From assembly GCA_025359885.1 (NCBI GenBank), contig JANYDG010000122.1, positions 1 to 64,000 of the forward strand: DNA of 64,000 bases. Direction: 5' to 3'. Source of the DNA: Acidobacteriota bacterium (GTDB lineage Bacteria; Acidobacteriota; Terriglobia; Terriglobales; Acidobacteriaceae). Position 1 is the first letter of the stretch, and every line of letters begins with the position of its first letter. This document shows positions 8,261 through 17,863 of the stretch, piece by piece. The translations under genes and the position numbers were made by a program. The notes below the pieces were generated by a model. It saw nothing but the letters and a program-made list of their open reading frames with translations. It searched no databases and was not told where the DNA came from.

Positions 8261-10837
8261 CTACTCTCGTACCCGCAACTCCTGCGTCCCCGCCAAATCT
8301 GGCAAGACAATATGGAGCGCGTGTGTAGCCGCATCGTACCGTGTCTTTAAGGTTTCCGTTGCCCCTGAAACCGTCGCCACAGCGCGCGGTGAGTTCCACC
8401 CAAATACTACGACTTCCATCGTCTTCCACCACGGAGTGTAACTCCCGGTGCGCGCTCCAAACTCCACGCTGAGCTCGCGGCCCTGCACCTGGCAGCTAAA
8501 CGACTGCCGCAAAAACTCGCCTTTCTCAAATTTGAACGTGTGCCCGTCGTCCAGATAAAGCGATCCGCCGCACTTTGAGCCCGCCTTGGCCCCTTTGTCC
8601 GTCCAGTCCGGATACACCCGCAGCTCCAGCGGTCCCTGCGGAGTTTCATCCGTACTCTGCACCAGCGGCTGCATTGGCACCACGCTGCCCGCCTTCACAA
8701 ATACCGGCAGCGTGTCGAGCCCGGGGTGAATCACCACCGGCGGCGGAAACTTGCTCAGCGATTCGCCAGCAGCAATCGTGTTTGAAATCTCCACAATCGA
8801 CGGCTGTCCCGGCGACCGCTCCGCTTTCGCACCCGTCCAGAAGTCATACCACTCGCCCTCGGGATACGCCACCGTGTACCCCTCTGGCATCTCCCCAAAC
8901 GGCGGCGGCGCCACCAGCAGGCTTGCCCCAAACATGAATTCCGTATCCACTCCGTCAAAATCATTGGGAAATTCCAGAAACAGCGGCCTGACCATCGGCA
9001 ATCCCGTCCGATGCGCCTCCTCCGCCAGCGTGTAAATGTAGGGCAAAAGCCGGTAGCGCGTCTCAATATACCGTCGACGAATTGCCTCCTGTTCCGGGCC
9101 ATGCGCCCAGACTTCCTGCGGCATCGAACCAATCGTCGAATGGTCACGATACATCGGGTTGAATGCGCCGACCTCAATCCACCGCGTCAGCAAATCGGGA
9201 GCAGCCGACCCGCCAAATCATCCAATATCGTCCCCCACCATCGAAATTCCGCTCAGGCCCAAATTCAGCAGCATCTGCGTTCCCAGCCGCAGTTGGCTCC
9301 AGGTTGAGGAGTTATCTCCCGTCCACGTAAACCCAAACCGCTGGCCGCCCGCGTAGGTAGCCCGCGTCAGCACAAACGGCCGTTCATCCGGTCGCAGCTT
9401 GAACAGCCCCTCAAACGTGGCCCGCTCGTTCTGCATCCCAACGATGTTGTGAATCTCGGCATGCGTCGCCGTGCGCGAAGCAAACCCCGGTTCCTCAATC
9501 CGGTGAATGTTGTCGAGAGGCATCGTCATCCCCGGCCCGTCAAACACCGACGGCTCGTTCATGTCATTCCAGAATCCCGAAACCCCATCCTTCACAAACT
9601 CCGCATACAGCCCGCCCCACCACTTGCGAGTCTCGGCCCTCGTAAAGTCCGGGAAGACCGCCGGCCCCGGCCACACTGTACCCACAAACTCGCTTCCGTC
9701 TGCTCGTTTTACAAAGTGGTCGCCGGCATGTCCTGTCTCGTAGGGCATGTATCCTTGCCCGGCCACATGCGCCACATGCAGATCGGTAATCGTCACCAGG
9801 TGCAGATGCTCCTTTTTCAGGTCTGACACCAGCCCAGGAAAACCCGGAAAATTCACCGGGTCTACCGTAAACGGCCGGTTCCGGTACTGGTAATCAATGT
9901 CCAAATAGACTGCGTCCGCGGGAATCCGGTCTGCCCGCAGTTTGTCCGCCACGACCCGCAGCATCGACTCAGGCGTGTAGCTGTACCTCGATTGCTGAAA
10001 GCCCAGTGCCCACATCGGCGGCATCGGTGGCGTGCCCGTCAGATAAGCGTAGCCCTCCACCACCTGCTTCGGCGTCGGTCCGTAGATCACGTAGTAGTTC
10101 AGCGGCCCGCCCTCCGCGCCAAATGAAAAACTTTCCCGGGATTGCTTGCCAAAATCAAACCAGGTACGGAAAGTGTTGTCGAGAAAGAGGCCATAGCTGC
10201 GCCCTCCGGTCATGCCCAGGAAAAAGGGGATGCTTTTGTAAAACGGATCGCCAGCCTCCTCCACCCCATGGTCGCGGTTCCATAACTCGTAGGCTTGGCC
10301 GCGCCGGTCAAATGTACCGGTCTTGTCGCCCAGACCGTAGAAATGCTCGTCCCCCGGCATCTGTTTGTGCACCGTGAATCCGCCATTCCGGAATTCAGCG
10401 GGATTGTCGAGCGCGTCGTTGCAGATATGGTTGCCGTTCAAATCCAGAACGAGGATGCGCAGTGGATTCCGCTCCACACGCACCTCGACCGCCGTCGTTT
10501 TGAAGCCAACAAATCCGGGGTCTTCCGTTGCTTTCACGTCGACTGACTGCTCCCTCGGCCCGGAAAGGACGGCCCAGGAAGCATCCTCTGGGAGCGTTTC
10601 GCCGGGGGCAATCCTCACCCGCACAATATCGTCGCGAAGGGCTGTAATGCGAATCGTGACCAGGCCCGACTGAACTCCCGCCTGCACTGCGATCCCATCC
10701 CGCAACGGCTTTGAAGCCGTGACCTCTTCGACGGCGATACGCGACGGAGAGGCGGCGGCGGCCAAATCCGAATAGGCTCCGACGACGAGCAAAAAGCACA
10801 AAAGGGCAGGGAAGCGACGGGTAGCCAAGGGTTTCAT
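8261..10837 (-). pseudogene. GH31 alpha-glucosidase interrupted by an in-frame TGA
   Basis: An 859-codon frame for a secreted family 31 glycoside hydrolase, broken only by TGA at 9218-9220 (codon 540). Upstream are a signal peptide (ALLCFLLVVGAYSDLAAA), a galactose-mutarotase-like N-domain and the (beta/alpha)8 barrel with the nucleophile in WNDMNEPS (Asp425) and the acid/base in TGDNSS (Asp508). Downstream, in the same frame, are LLTRWIEVGAFNPMYRDH and the C-terminal beta domains. The family normally has GADIGGF at the break; here it reads GDDIG-stop-FGG, so one GGA-to-TGA change explains it. The truncated product would lack the last barrel strands. A sequencing error or readthrough cannot be excluded. 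Confidence 0.85.
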
Positions 10838-10960
10838 CAGTTGCCTTTCAAAACGTCAAATCATATCAAGTTCAACGCTTCGCGCCTATAGAAATTCCTC
10901 AATGCAATCCACGCCATCGTTGGCCAGAGTCATTTCTATGCCGTTTTATTCACCAGGAAA

Positions 10961-10997
10961 AAGCGCGCGCTCAGACGATCAGTCCGGGCGCGCGCTT
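10961..10997 (-). terminator. Rho-independent terminator after the secreted hypothetical gene
   Basis: A 10-bp GC-rich stem (10961-10970 with 10988-10997). On the minus strand it is followed by TTTTT, 24 nt past the stop at 11021. Confidence 0.8.
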
Positions 10998-11020
10998 CTT
11001 TTCTCATTAGGCTTCGGTTC

Positions 11021-12124
11021 CTACCGTTGCAACAGCTTATACCCGGCAGGCACTTCAAAATGAGAAGCATCAATCGGCGCTCCAGAAAAATTCGACGACT
11101 TGCTCTGCGACTCCATCAGAATCGCGCTCGTCGTCGGCTTGCCGCCTGCATCTCCGCCCGGGGGCGGCGTATCCTGCTCCTTCTTCTTTCCAAATCCGCC
11201 CAGCCCAAAGTGGCTCGACAGTGCCCCCGCCAACCCCTGCTTGGCCATGTCGCCCCCGCTTGGCGCGTTCCCGGCGCTGTCTGGCGGTAGCGGCGCCTCT
11301 GAGGCCGCAGGCAGCGGCTTGCCGTCGGTCGTCGTGCCCATCCGCATCACCGTCATCACCGGAACGCCCTTCAGTTTCTGCATCTCCTTGACCATGTCCG
11401 CCATGCCCTGCGCCGCGCCCGGATTTGCCGCAAACATACCGCTCATATCCATGCCGCCGCCAGCTCGCGAACCCATACTTCCCATCTTCGTCGCCATCCG
11501 CATATAAAACGCGCTGACCTCCGCATACCCCGGGATCTCCGGCACCATCCACATATCGTTCGTGATGGCCATCGTCCCCGTCTGCTGGCTCTTCTTGTCG
11601 GTAGCGTTCATCATCATCGTCATGATCGCTTCCTTCGTCGCCAGACCGCTCACCTGCTTCTCCACACCCGTCTGACGAACGTGCACTTCGTAGTTCATCT
11701 GAACCTTATCCGCATCCGGATCGGCCTTGGGCGCAGGATGCGCAGCCTGCTGCTTTTCTGCGTCTTTCTGGGCCTTTGCCATCTGGTCCCGCATCTGTTG
11801 AAAAGTCTCAACCGAATAGGTCCGCTTCTCGTTGTCGATCTGCGTAATCGTCTCCTTGTCCAGATCGATAATCTCAGTCGTGTCAGCCGAAACCCGGGCC
11901 AACCGATTGTCTTTCAGATAGATGGTCGTGATTACCGGCTCGCCCATCTTGCGCGCCCGCGAACTGAAGGCACCCGCCATCTTCATCATGCTCAACATCG
12001 AGCCGCCAGTCACCTGCGTTGACTCCTGGTAGCTGAAGTCCGCAAAAAGGGAAGTGGGCGCGGCCAATGCCAGCGCGAGTACTGTCAATTTCTGTGCATG
12101 AGCGAAACGCATCGAATACCTCAA
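11021..12124 (-). CDS. Secreted Met-rich protein, function unknown
   Basis: 367 aa with a Sec signal peptide (KLTVLALALAAPTSLFA). The mature part begins with a beta-rich domain (YLKDNRLARV, then IDLDKETITQIDNEKRTY), resembling outer-membrane-associated proteins that track lipoprotein or metal stress, but no family was firmly recognised. The centre is unusually rich in Met and Gly (MTMMMNATD, MGSMGSRAGGGMDMSGM). This is followed by a Pro/Gly-rich low-complexity stretch (about 280-330) and a short conserved-looking end (FEVPAGYKLL). It is a single gene with its own terminator. The Met clusters could bind metal, but that is only a guess. Confidence 0.6.
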   Translation of the reverse strand: MRYSMRFAHAQKLTVLALALAAPTSLFADFSYQESTQVTGGSMLSMMKMAGAFSSRARKMGEPVITTIYLKDNRLARVSADTTEIIDLDKETITQIDNEKRTYSVETFQQMRDQMAKAQKDAEKQQAAHPAPKADPDADKVQMNYEVHVRQTGVEKQVSGLATKEAIMTMMMNATDKKSQQTGTMAITNDMWMVPEIPGYAEVSAFYMRMATKMGSMGSRAGGGMDMSGMFAANPGAAQGMADMVKEMQKLKGVPVMTVMRMGTTTDGKPLPAASEAPLPPDSAGNAPSGGDMAKQGLAGALSSHFGLGGFGKKKEQDTPPPGGDAGGKPTTSAILMESQSKSSNFSGAPIDASHFEVPAGYKLLQR

Positions 12125-12274
12125 ACTCTAACGGGGGATTGGACTCCGGATGGCGTCTTGCAGTGGCTGAAACGCAACCCGGCCTGAGTCTAATTACCCT
12201 GACTCGCTAAGTCAAAAGGAATCAACCAAGTCACCTGTTTCAAGGTTTCAGACTGGCAAGGGGCGAACCACGCA

Positions 12275-14713
12275 TTACGTCGGTGTCCGCAAAAGTAGAT
12301 ACCCGCCCGTAAGCCCAAACAGAATATCCGGCGACCAGGCTGCCACCGCCGATGGCAGATAATTGACACTCCCCATCGCATCAAACAACCCGGCAATCAC
12401 CCAATATCCCAGCCCAATCCCAATCGCCGCCGCCACCCCGGTCAGCGAACCGCGCCGCCCCATCGACAGCGCAAACGGTATCGCCAGCACCGCCATCACG
12501 ATCGTCACCATCGGGTACGCCAGCTTGTCATACAACTGCACCCGCAGCCGAATCGTGTCAAACCCGCTCTGTTGCAGGTCGCTAATATACCGCTGCAACT
12601 GCCCAAAATTCATCTCCTGCGACTGCAGGCTCTCCTTCTTGAAGTACCCCGGCTCCTCGTGCACCTCCGCAAAGCTCGCCTGCTGAAACTCCCGGAAGCC
12701 CGTCACATTCGCCCCCTGCATCGTCCGTTCCCAGCCATTCTCAAAGCTCCACATCCGCTGCCGCGCATCCCACACTGCCCGCCCCGCAAAAATACGCTTC
12801 GAAAGCGAAAACGTCACCGGGTCAAACTCAAACAGGCTCAGGTTCGCAAACGCATTCTGGTCCGGGTCAAAGAACTGGTAGTAGAAAATCCGCCCCGGCT
12901 CCCCCGCCCTTTGTTGCCCGAAAATCCACTTCTGGTCAGGATTCAAGGTCGTCTGCGCCGGCCGCCCCTTGATAATGTTCCGCAGCGCCTCCTGCTTGCG
13001 ATTCGCCTGCGGCAGGTAGTATTGGTCAAAGGCAAACAGCCCCCCCGCCAAAATCCCCGAAATCACCAGCACCGGAATCACCAGCCGGTAGATGCTGATC
13101 CCCGTCGCCTTCATCGCAATCAGCTCGCTCGACCGGTTCAGAACCCCAAACGTCACCAGCACCCCAATCAGCACTCCCAACGGAGTCATCTGGTACAGCA
13201 TCCTCGGCGCCAGATTGAGCAGGTACGCCCCAATCGTCGTCACCCCGGGATGGTTCCGCCAGATATCCGGTACCAGCTCAAAATACGTAAACACCAGCAT
13301 CAACAGCACCAGCCCCAGCAGGACCATCAAAAACGTCTGCATGAACTCCCGCAGCACATACTCATCCAAAATCAGCGGAAACCCCCTCCGCTTGAATCGA
13401 TGAAACGTATGCGTCAGCGGAGGATGAAACCGCCGCCGCCACCGCTCCTTCGCCGCCGTCTGCCAGCCCTTCTCCGCACTGCGCTCCGCCTCCAGGCGCA
13501 TCTCTTCCTCGGTCAATGCGCGCGCCGTCGGCCGCCGCGTAAACCAGCCCGTAATCGCGCTTAGCACCTGGCCCCCGCTCGCCATCTGGCTCAGCAAAAA
13601 CAAGCCAGCCGCGGCAAACATCACATTCGCCAGCCAAACCCCCGCCACCGCCGGCAGCCGCCCCTGCTTTGCCCACGCAATCCCAAAATTCGACAGCACG
13701 TAATACACCAGCACCAGCAAAATCGTAAAAATAAATCCGCTGCTCTTACCTCCGCGCCGCGAAGCAGTCCCCAGCGGCACCCCAATCAGCATCAGCACCA
13801 GGCACGCCACCGGGAAAGCCAGCCGCCGGTTCAGCTCAATCAGGTAGTGCTTTCCCGCCGCATCCCCCGGCTTCGCCTCTTCAATCTTCTGCCACAGTTG
13901 CCGGTTCCCCATCGCAAAGATCGGCGTGTCCATCCGACCCAGGTGAATGTCGCTCTGCGGATTAAACGCCAGCGGCCGATCCGTCGTCGCAAACGTAGAA
14001 ATGTTGTACTGCCCCGCTTGGCTGGAGATTCCAGTCCCGCCATCCCGCCCCGATTCATGTTCTGCCCCGTTGCGCAGCCGGATCAGCAGCCCCTGTCCCC
14101 GGTTCTCCCCCACATCCTCCGCCACCGTCGCAGATTCCGCCGTCGTGATTCGCGGCGCCGTCGGGTCGCTCACGTCGGCAATGAAAAGCTGCCGCCAGTT
14201 TGAAACCCCCGTCCCAGCGCGCACATCCTGCACATAAATAACCGTGTTTTTGAAGTCCTCATAGAACACCCGCGGCTGAATCTCAAACGACGCCTGCGAA
14301 GTCTCCAGCTCCCGCTGCATATCCAAAATCGCCTGATTCGCCCGCGGCGCAACATACAGCGAATTCACCAGCCCCAGCCCCGTCCCGATAAACGCCACCA
14401 CCGACGCCACTCTGACGAAATACCAGATGCCAAACCCCGACGACCGCATCGCCGTAATCTCAGAGTCCGCAGCCAGCCGGCTCAGTCCCAGCAGCACCCC
14501 CACCAGCACCGCCATCGGAATCGTGACCAGGAACGTGTTCGGCAGCGTAAACAGAAAAATCTGCGCCACAGCCACCAGGCTGGAACTGTTCCGGACCACC
14601 ATCTCCAGAATGTGCCCCAGGTCCTTCATGAACAAAATAAACGTAAACAGCGCACACCCAATCAACGAGTGCGAAGCAATCTCCCCGAAAATGTACCGAC
14701 TAAGAATCTTCAC
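12275..14713 (-). CDS. LPS export permease, LptF-LptG fusion
   Basis: 812 aa, about twice the length of LptF or LptG. Two complete YjgP/YjgQ permease units are visible. The first starts MKILSRYIFGEIASHSL and has the SEITAMRSSG motif near 90. The second starts near residue 450 (DEYVLREFMQTFLMVLLG) with the SSELIAMKATGIS motif. Each unit has three N-terminal helices, a periplasmic jelly-roll-like domain (with PDQ..IF..... in the second) and three C-terminal helices. LptF and LptG with LptB form the inner-membrane ABC complex that drives LPS to the outer membrane. A one-chain heterodimer is the simplest reading. The ATG is used; no lptB lies nearby. Confidence 0.9.
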   Translation of the reverse strand: MKILSRYIFGEIASHSLIGCALFTFILFMKDLGHILEMVVRNSSSLVAVAQIFLFTLPNTFLVTIPMAVLVGVLLGLSRLAADSEITAMRSSGFGIWYFVRVASVVAFIGTGLGLVNSLYVAPRANQAILDMQRELETSQASFEIQPRVFYEDFKNTVIYVQDVRAGTGVSNWRQLFIADVSDPTAPRITTAESATVAEDVGENRGQGLLIRLRNGAEHESGRDGGTGISSQAGQYNISTFATTDRPLAFNPQSDIHLGRMDTPIFAMGNRQLWQKIEEAKPGDAAGKHYLIELNRRLAFPVACLVLMLIGVPLGTASRRGGKSSGFIFTILLVLVYYVLSNFGIAWAKQGRLPAVAGVWLANVMFAAAGLFLLSQMASGGQVLSAITGWFTRRPTARALTEEEMRLEAERSAEKGWQTAAKERWRRRFHPPLTHTFHRFKRRGFPLILDEYVLREFMQTFLMVLLGLVLLMLVFTYFELVPDIWRNHPGVTTIGAYLLNLAPRMLYQMTPLGVLIGVLVTFGVLNRSSELIAMKATGISIYRLVIPVLVISGILAGGLFAFDQYYLPQANRKQEALRNIIKGRPAQTTLNPDQKWIFGQQRAGEPGRIFYYQFFDPDQNAFANLSLFEFDPVTFSLSKRIFAGRAVWDARQRMWSFENGWERTMQGANVTGFREFQQASFAEVHEEPGYFKKESLQSQEMNFGQLQRYISDLQQSGFDTIRLRVQLYDKLAYPMVTIVMAVLAIPFALSMGRRGSLTGVAAAIGIGLGYWVIAGLFDAMGSVNYLPSAVAAWSPDILFGLTGGYLLLRTPT

Positions 14714-14871
14714 AAATAAGAGCCTGCAGTGAGTCTACAGCCCCACCCCAAACCCCATATTCTCCACCCCCGAATAAACTGACTCGTCATCCTGAACGCA
14801 GTGAATGACCTGCTCTTGCTTAGCTCGTGCCGTTGCTTTGCTCGTGCCGTTGCCCTTGCCTTTTTTGGGTC

Positions 14872-14970
14872 GTCATTCCCGCAGGGAATCTGCTGTCGCC
14901 CAGATCTGAAACGAACCACGGAGGGTGCCCCCGGCGGGTGCCCCCGGTCCCTGGCCTTTGGGGACCGGGG
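14872..14970 (+). repeat. Composite palindromic intergenic repeat, copy 1
   Basis: GTCATTCCC-GCA-GGGAATCTGC (a hairpin), then two copies of GGGTGCCCCC separated by a few bases, then GGTCCC-N8-GGGGACC (a second hairpin). The same order recurs inverted at 26240-26317. Confidence 0.7.
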
Positions 14971-15159
14971 ATTCCGAAACGATGTCAGGCGGCTCGAACC
15001 CTGCCGATAATTACCCTCGATCAGCGCACAATCGAAATACCAACAGCTTCAACCAGGCCGTTGCCCCTGTTTTTTCATCCTCAGCAGGTCTATGCTGTAG
15101 CCGTCGGCAACTTGGCTGCAAAACATCGCAATCTGCAATAATGATCAAAAAAAACAAGT

Positions 15160-15180
15160 CCCCCCCCTCCCCCCCCCTCC
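15160..15180. repeat. Poly-C tract (C8-T-C9-T-CC)
   Basis: Two long C homopolymers split by a single T, following a run of A. Such tracts are prone to slippage. It lies about 180 bp upstream of the GT4 start codon. Confidence 0.85.
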
Positions 15181-15353
15181 ATTATTTTCAAAAGCTTCCT
15201 GTAATTAAGTGGTAAACACCCATGGGTTCCATAACCTGCGGCTCAGCTCGCGAGCTCAGGCCCGCGTCAGCGTCGCATCCACTTCGAAACGCACCAAGGT
15301 ATGATGATCCAATTCGAGAGCAGCCTTCTTTCGCTGCGCTCGCCAAGGCTCTC

Positions 15354-16463
15354 GTGCGCATTCTTTATCTGTTAACTTCGCTCGGCATCGGCGGCGCTGA
15401 ACGGCAAGTCCTCGATCTTGCCGACCGTATGGCCGCGCGCGGACACACAGTTGCCGTCATCTCCCTCAAGCACGTCGATGAGGAGTGCCCAACAAGGCTT
15501 CCCGTACTCCGCCTCAACCTCGCTAAAACCCCCAAAGGCATTCTCCGCGGCCTTCGCTTCGCTCTCTCCTTCACGCAGACTTTCCGCCCCGACATCCTCC
15601 ATAGCCACACATTTCCCGCGAATCTCTTCACCCGCATCCTTGGCCGCGTAATGCGCGCCTATGGCTCAACTCCGACAATCCTCAACACCATCCACAACGT
15701 CTATGAAGGCGGTTGGCAGCGAATGCTTCTCTACCGCCTCACAGACCCGCTCGTCCAGTCCGTTACCGCCGTCAGCAGTGCTGCAGCTGACCGGTTTATC
15801 CAACTCCACGCCGTTCCAGCCCGCAAGATGACGATCATCACCAACGGCATCGACACATCCCAATTCGCCTCAGACTCTGCCCGGCGCAAGCGCCTGCGCC
15901 GCGCCTTGCAGCCCACTGAAACCTTCCTCTGGCTCGCACTCGGTCGCCTCGTTCCTGCCAAGGACTATCCCAACCTCTTCCGTGCCTTCGCGCTGGTTCA
16001 GTCCAAACACTCCGAAGCCAAACTCTGGATCGGCGGCGAAGGCGATCCCTCGCAATACGCCGATCTGGCTGGCGAAGGCGTCCACTTCCTCGGCCTCCGC
16101 CACGACGTTGCCGACCTGCTCGAAACCGCAGATGCCTTCGTCCTCGCCTCCGCCTGGGAAGGTATGCCTCTCGCCCTCGGCGAATCCATGTCCATGGAGA
16201 AGCCCTTCGTCGCCACCGATGTCGGCGGAGTCCGTGAGTTGGCCGGCGAAACCGGATCGCTCGTCCCGGCAAACAGGAGCGAGGCTCTTGCCGCCGCCAT
16301 GCTTCAGCTCATGGCCACATCCCGCAGCGACCGTCGCTTCATGGGTCGGGCCGCACGCAGCCGTATTGAGCACCACTTCTCAATGAATGCCAAAGCCGAA
16401 GAATGGGCAAGCTACTACGCCAAACACACCCGCGCAAGCAGCTCTGCCGAGCCTTCCGCATGA
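15354..16463 (+). CDS. Glycosyltransferase family 4 (GT-B fold)
   Basis: 369 aa from the GTG at 15354, chosen because VRILYLLTSLGIGGAERQ is the typical GT4 start; an ATG at 15222 in the same frame would add 44 atypical residues. It transfers an activated sugar, probably in envelope polysaccharide synthesis. The N-domain has GGAERQVLDLA, HSHTFPAN and NTIHN. The C-domain has ITNGID, LGRLVPAKDYPNL, IGGEGD and the nucleotide-sugar motif EGMPLALGESMSMEKPFVATDVGG (EX7E-like), so it should be active. Donor and acceptor are unknown. Its stop overlaps the next ATG by 4 bp (ATGA), implying translational coupling. Confidence 0.87.
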   Translation: MRILYLLTSLGIGGAERQVLDLADRMAARGHTVAVISLKHVDEECPTRLPVLRLNLAKTPKGILRGLRFALSFTQTFRPDILHSHTFPANLFTRILGRVMRAYGSTPTILNTIHNVYEGGWQRMLLYRLTDPLVQSVTAVSSAAADRFIQLHAVPARKMTIITNGIDTSQFASDSARRKRLRRALQPTETFLWLALGRLVPAKDYPNLFRAFALVQSKHSEAKLWIGGEGDPSQYADLAGEGVHFLGLRHDVADLLETADAFVLASAWEGMPLALGESMSMEKPFVATDVGGVRELAGETGSLVPANRSEALAAAMLQLMATSRSDRRFMGRAARSRIEHHFSMNAKAEEWASYYAKHTRASSSAEPSA

Positions 16464-17863
16464 CTCGCCCCAGGCTGCTCGCGCCCATACTCGTCGCCGC
16501 TGCCCTGCGTCTCGGCCTGCTCGCGTCCAGTTATTTGCGCACCGGCACCGCGATCCTCACCCAGGGAGATACGGAGAGCTACCTTGCTCCCGCCCGCAGT
16601 CTTTTCTTCCACGCCGCCTTTGCCACCAATGGTCACCCCGAGATCGACCGCACTCCCGGCTATCCAATCTTTGCAATGCTCTCAGGAATGGCCTGCAACA
16701 TCATCCCGCTCAACGTGCTGCTCACCGCTCTTGCCCAGATTGCGCTGTCGCTGGCGACGATTTGGCTCGTCAGTCGCATCACCGACCGCTGCTTTCCCCG
16801 GCAAAACGCCTGGCTCATCGCCGCCTGGCTCTTTGCCGTTGAGCCGCTGTCCGTTGTGATGAGTATCCGCCTCATGCCTGAGACGCTCTTTGTCTTCCTG
16901 CTTGCGGCTGTTCTTCACTGCCTGCTGGCGTTTCTCGCCACGGGCAGACTTCAAATGCTCGCTGCCTCAGGATTGCTTCTTGCCGCTGCTACCTTCGTGC
17001 GTCCCGTCGGCTACTACCTTGTTATCTGCCTTGCTGCAGCGTTGGTCTTTATCCCTCACAAGCAGTCGGGCCATCGCTGGAAGGCTCCAGCACTCCTGCT
17101 TCTCGTGGTCATTCCCTGTTTCGCAGCCTGGCAACTCCGCAACTTCCACGAAACCGGATACTCCGGCTTCAGCGCCATCGTCGAGAAGAATCTCTACTTC
17201 TACCAGGCCGCCGAAGTTGCCGCCGAATCAGTGCATACCTCGTTTGGCATCGAACAGCAGCGTCGTGGCTATCCTGACGAAGCCGCTTATCTCGCCGCTC
17301 ATCCCGACCAGGCCTTGTGGAGCCAGACCCAACGCCTGGCATGGATGCGCACGCAGGCCATGCAAGAGCTCGCACTTCACCGCGGTACCTACCTCCGCTC
17401 GCACTTTCGGGGAGTCGCAGTTGTCGCCTTCACGCCTGCCGTCGCCGAGTCGCTCCAACTGCTTAAACTGGCTCCGACGAACGGTGGAATGCCCAGGCGG
17501 CTCGTCAATGAAAGCTTGATGACCTCAATTGCAGGGATTGCCAAATCGAAACCGGGAGTCCTCATCTACATGGGGCTCCTGGAACTATTCCTCATCCTGC
17601 TTTACGGAATGGCGCTCTTTGGTCTTTTGCGAGGGAAAGCAGGTGCGGTCGCCAAAGTCACACTGGTCGGCTGTATCTTCTATTTCCTGCTTATCTCCGG
17701 CGGTGCTCAGGCAGTCGGTCGATACCGGCTGCCAGTCATGCCAGAGGTCTGTGTTCTGGCCGCAGGCGGATTTGCCACTCTCCGTCGCCGCGGCCATAAA
17801 GGTGCTGCCCTAGAAGCTGAAGTTCGCCTGCAGGAAAATTCTTCGCACCGCCGAACCCTGTGA
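16460..17863 (+). CDS. Multi-spanning GT-C type glycosyltransferase (GT39/ArnT-like)
   Basis: 467 aa from the ATG at 16460. About ten hydrophobic helices and the early luminal loop GDTESYLAPAR....H.EIDRTPGYP, where the acidic residue and RTPGYP pattern resemble the catalytic loop of polyprenol-dependent GT-C enzymes. The membrane enzyme would use lipid-linked sugars on the periplasmic side. It is coupled to the GT4 gene. Its last 54 bp overlap the 3' end of the convergent TonB receptor gene (17810-17863), and both frames look real there. Confidence 0.75.
   Translation: MTRPRLLAPILVAAALRLGLLASSYLRTGTAILTQGDTESYLAPARSLFFHAAFATNGHPEIDRTPGYPIFAMLSGMACNIIPLNVLLTALAQIALSLATIWLVSRITDRCFPRQNAWLIAAWLFAVEPLSVVMSIRLMPETLFVFLLAAVLHCLLAFLATGRLQMLAASGLLLAAATFVRPVGYYLVICLAAALVFIPHKQSGHRWKAPALLLLVVIPCFAAWQLRNFHETGYSGFSAIVEKNLYFYQAAEVAAESVHTSFGIEQQRRGYPDEAAYLAAHPDQALWSQTQRLAWMRTQAMQELALHRGTYLRSHFRGVAVVAFTPAVAESLQLLKLAPTNGGMPRRLVNESLMTSIAGIAKSKPGVLIYMGLLELFLILLYGMALFGLLRGKAGAVAKVTLVGCIFYFLLISGGAQAVGRYRLPVMPEVCVLAAGGFATLRRRGHKGAALEAEVRLQENSSHRRTL

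Larger units (their letters stand above)
14714..15353. other. Long intergenic region with repeats and a poly-C tract
   Basis: 640 bp without a convincing gene. It holds a dispersed palindromic repeat (14872-14970), a fragment of a second repeat family (TCATCCTGAACGCA at 14787-14800) and an A-run followed by two C-runs (15147-15180). An open frame upstream of the GT4 start (15222-15353) is in frame with it but looks non-coding. Confidence 0.6.

Noticed and set aside
9218-9220. Selenocysteine at the GH31 TGA
   Set aside because: The family has Gly at this position, no catalytic role is known for it, and no SECIS-like structure was recognised.
12572-13564. A 330-codon plus-strand open frame opposite the LptF-LptG fusion
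   Set aside because: Extremely Arg/Gln/Pro/His-rich with no family features; a shadow of the antisense gene.
15222-15353. Upstream ATG extension of the GT4 gene
   Set aside because: The extra 44 residues are unlike GT4 starts; the GTG at 15354 begins exactly at the conserved N-terminal strand.
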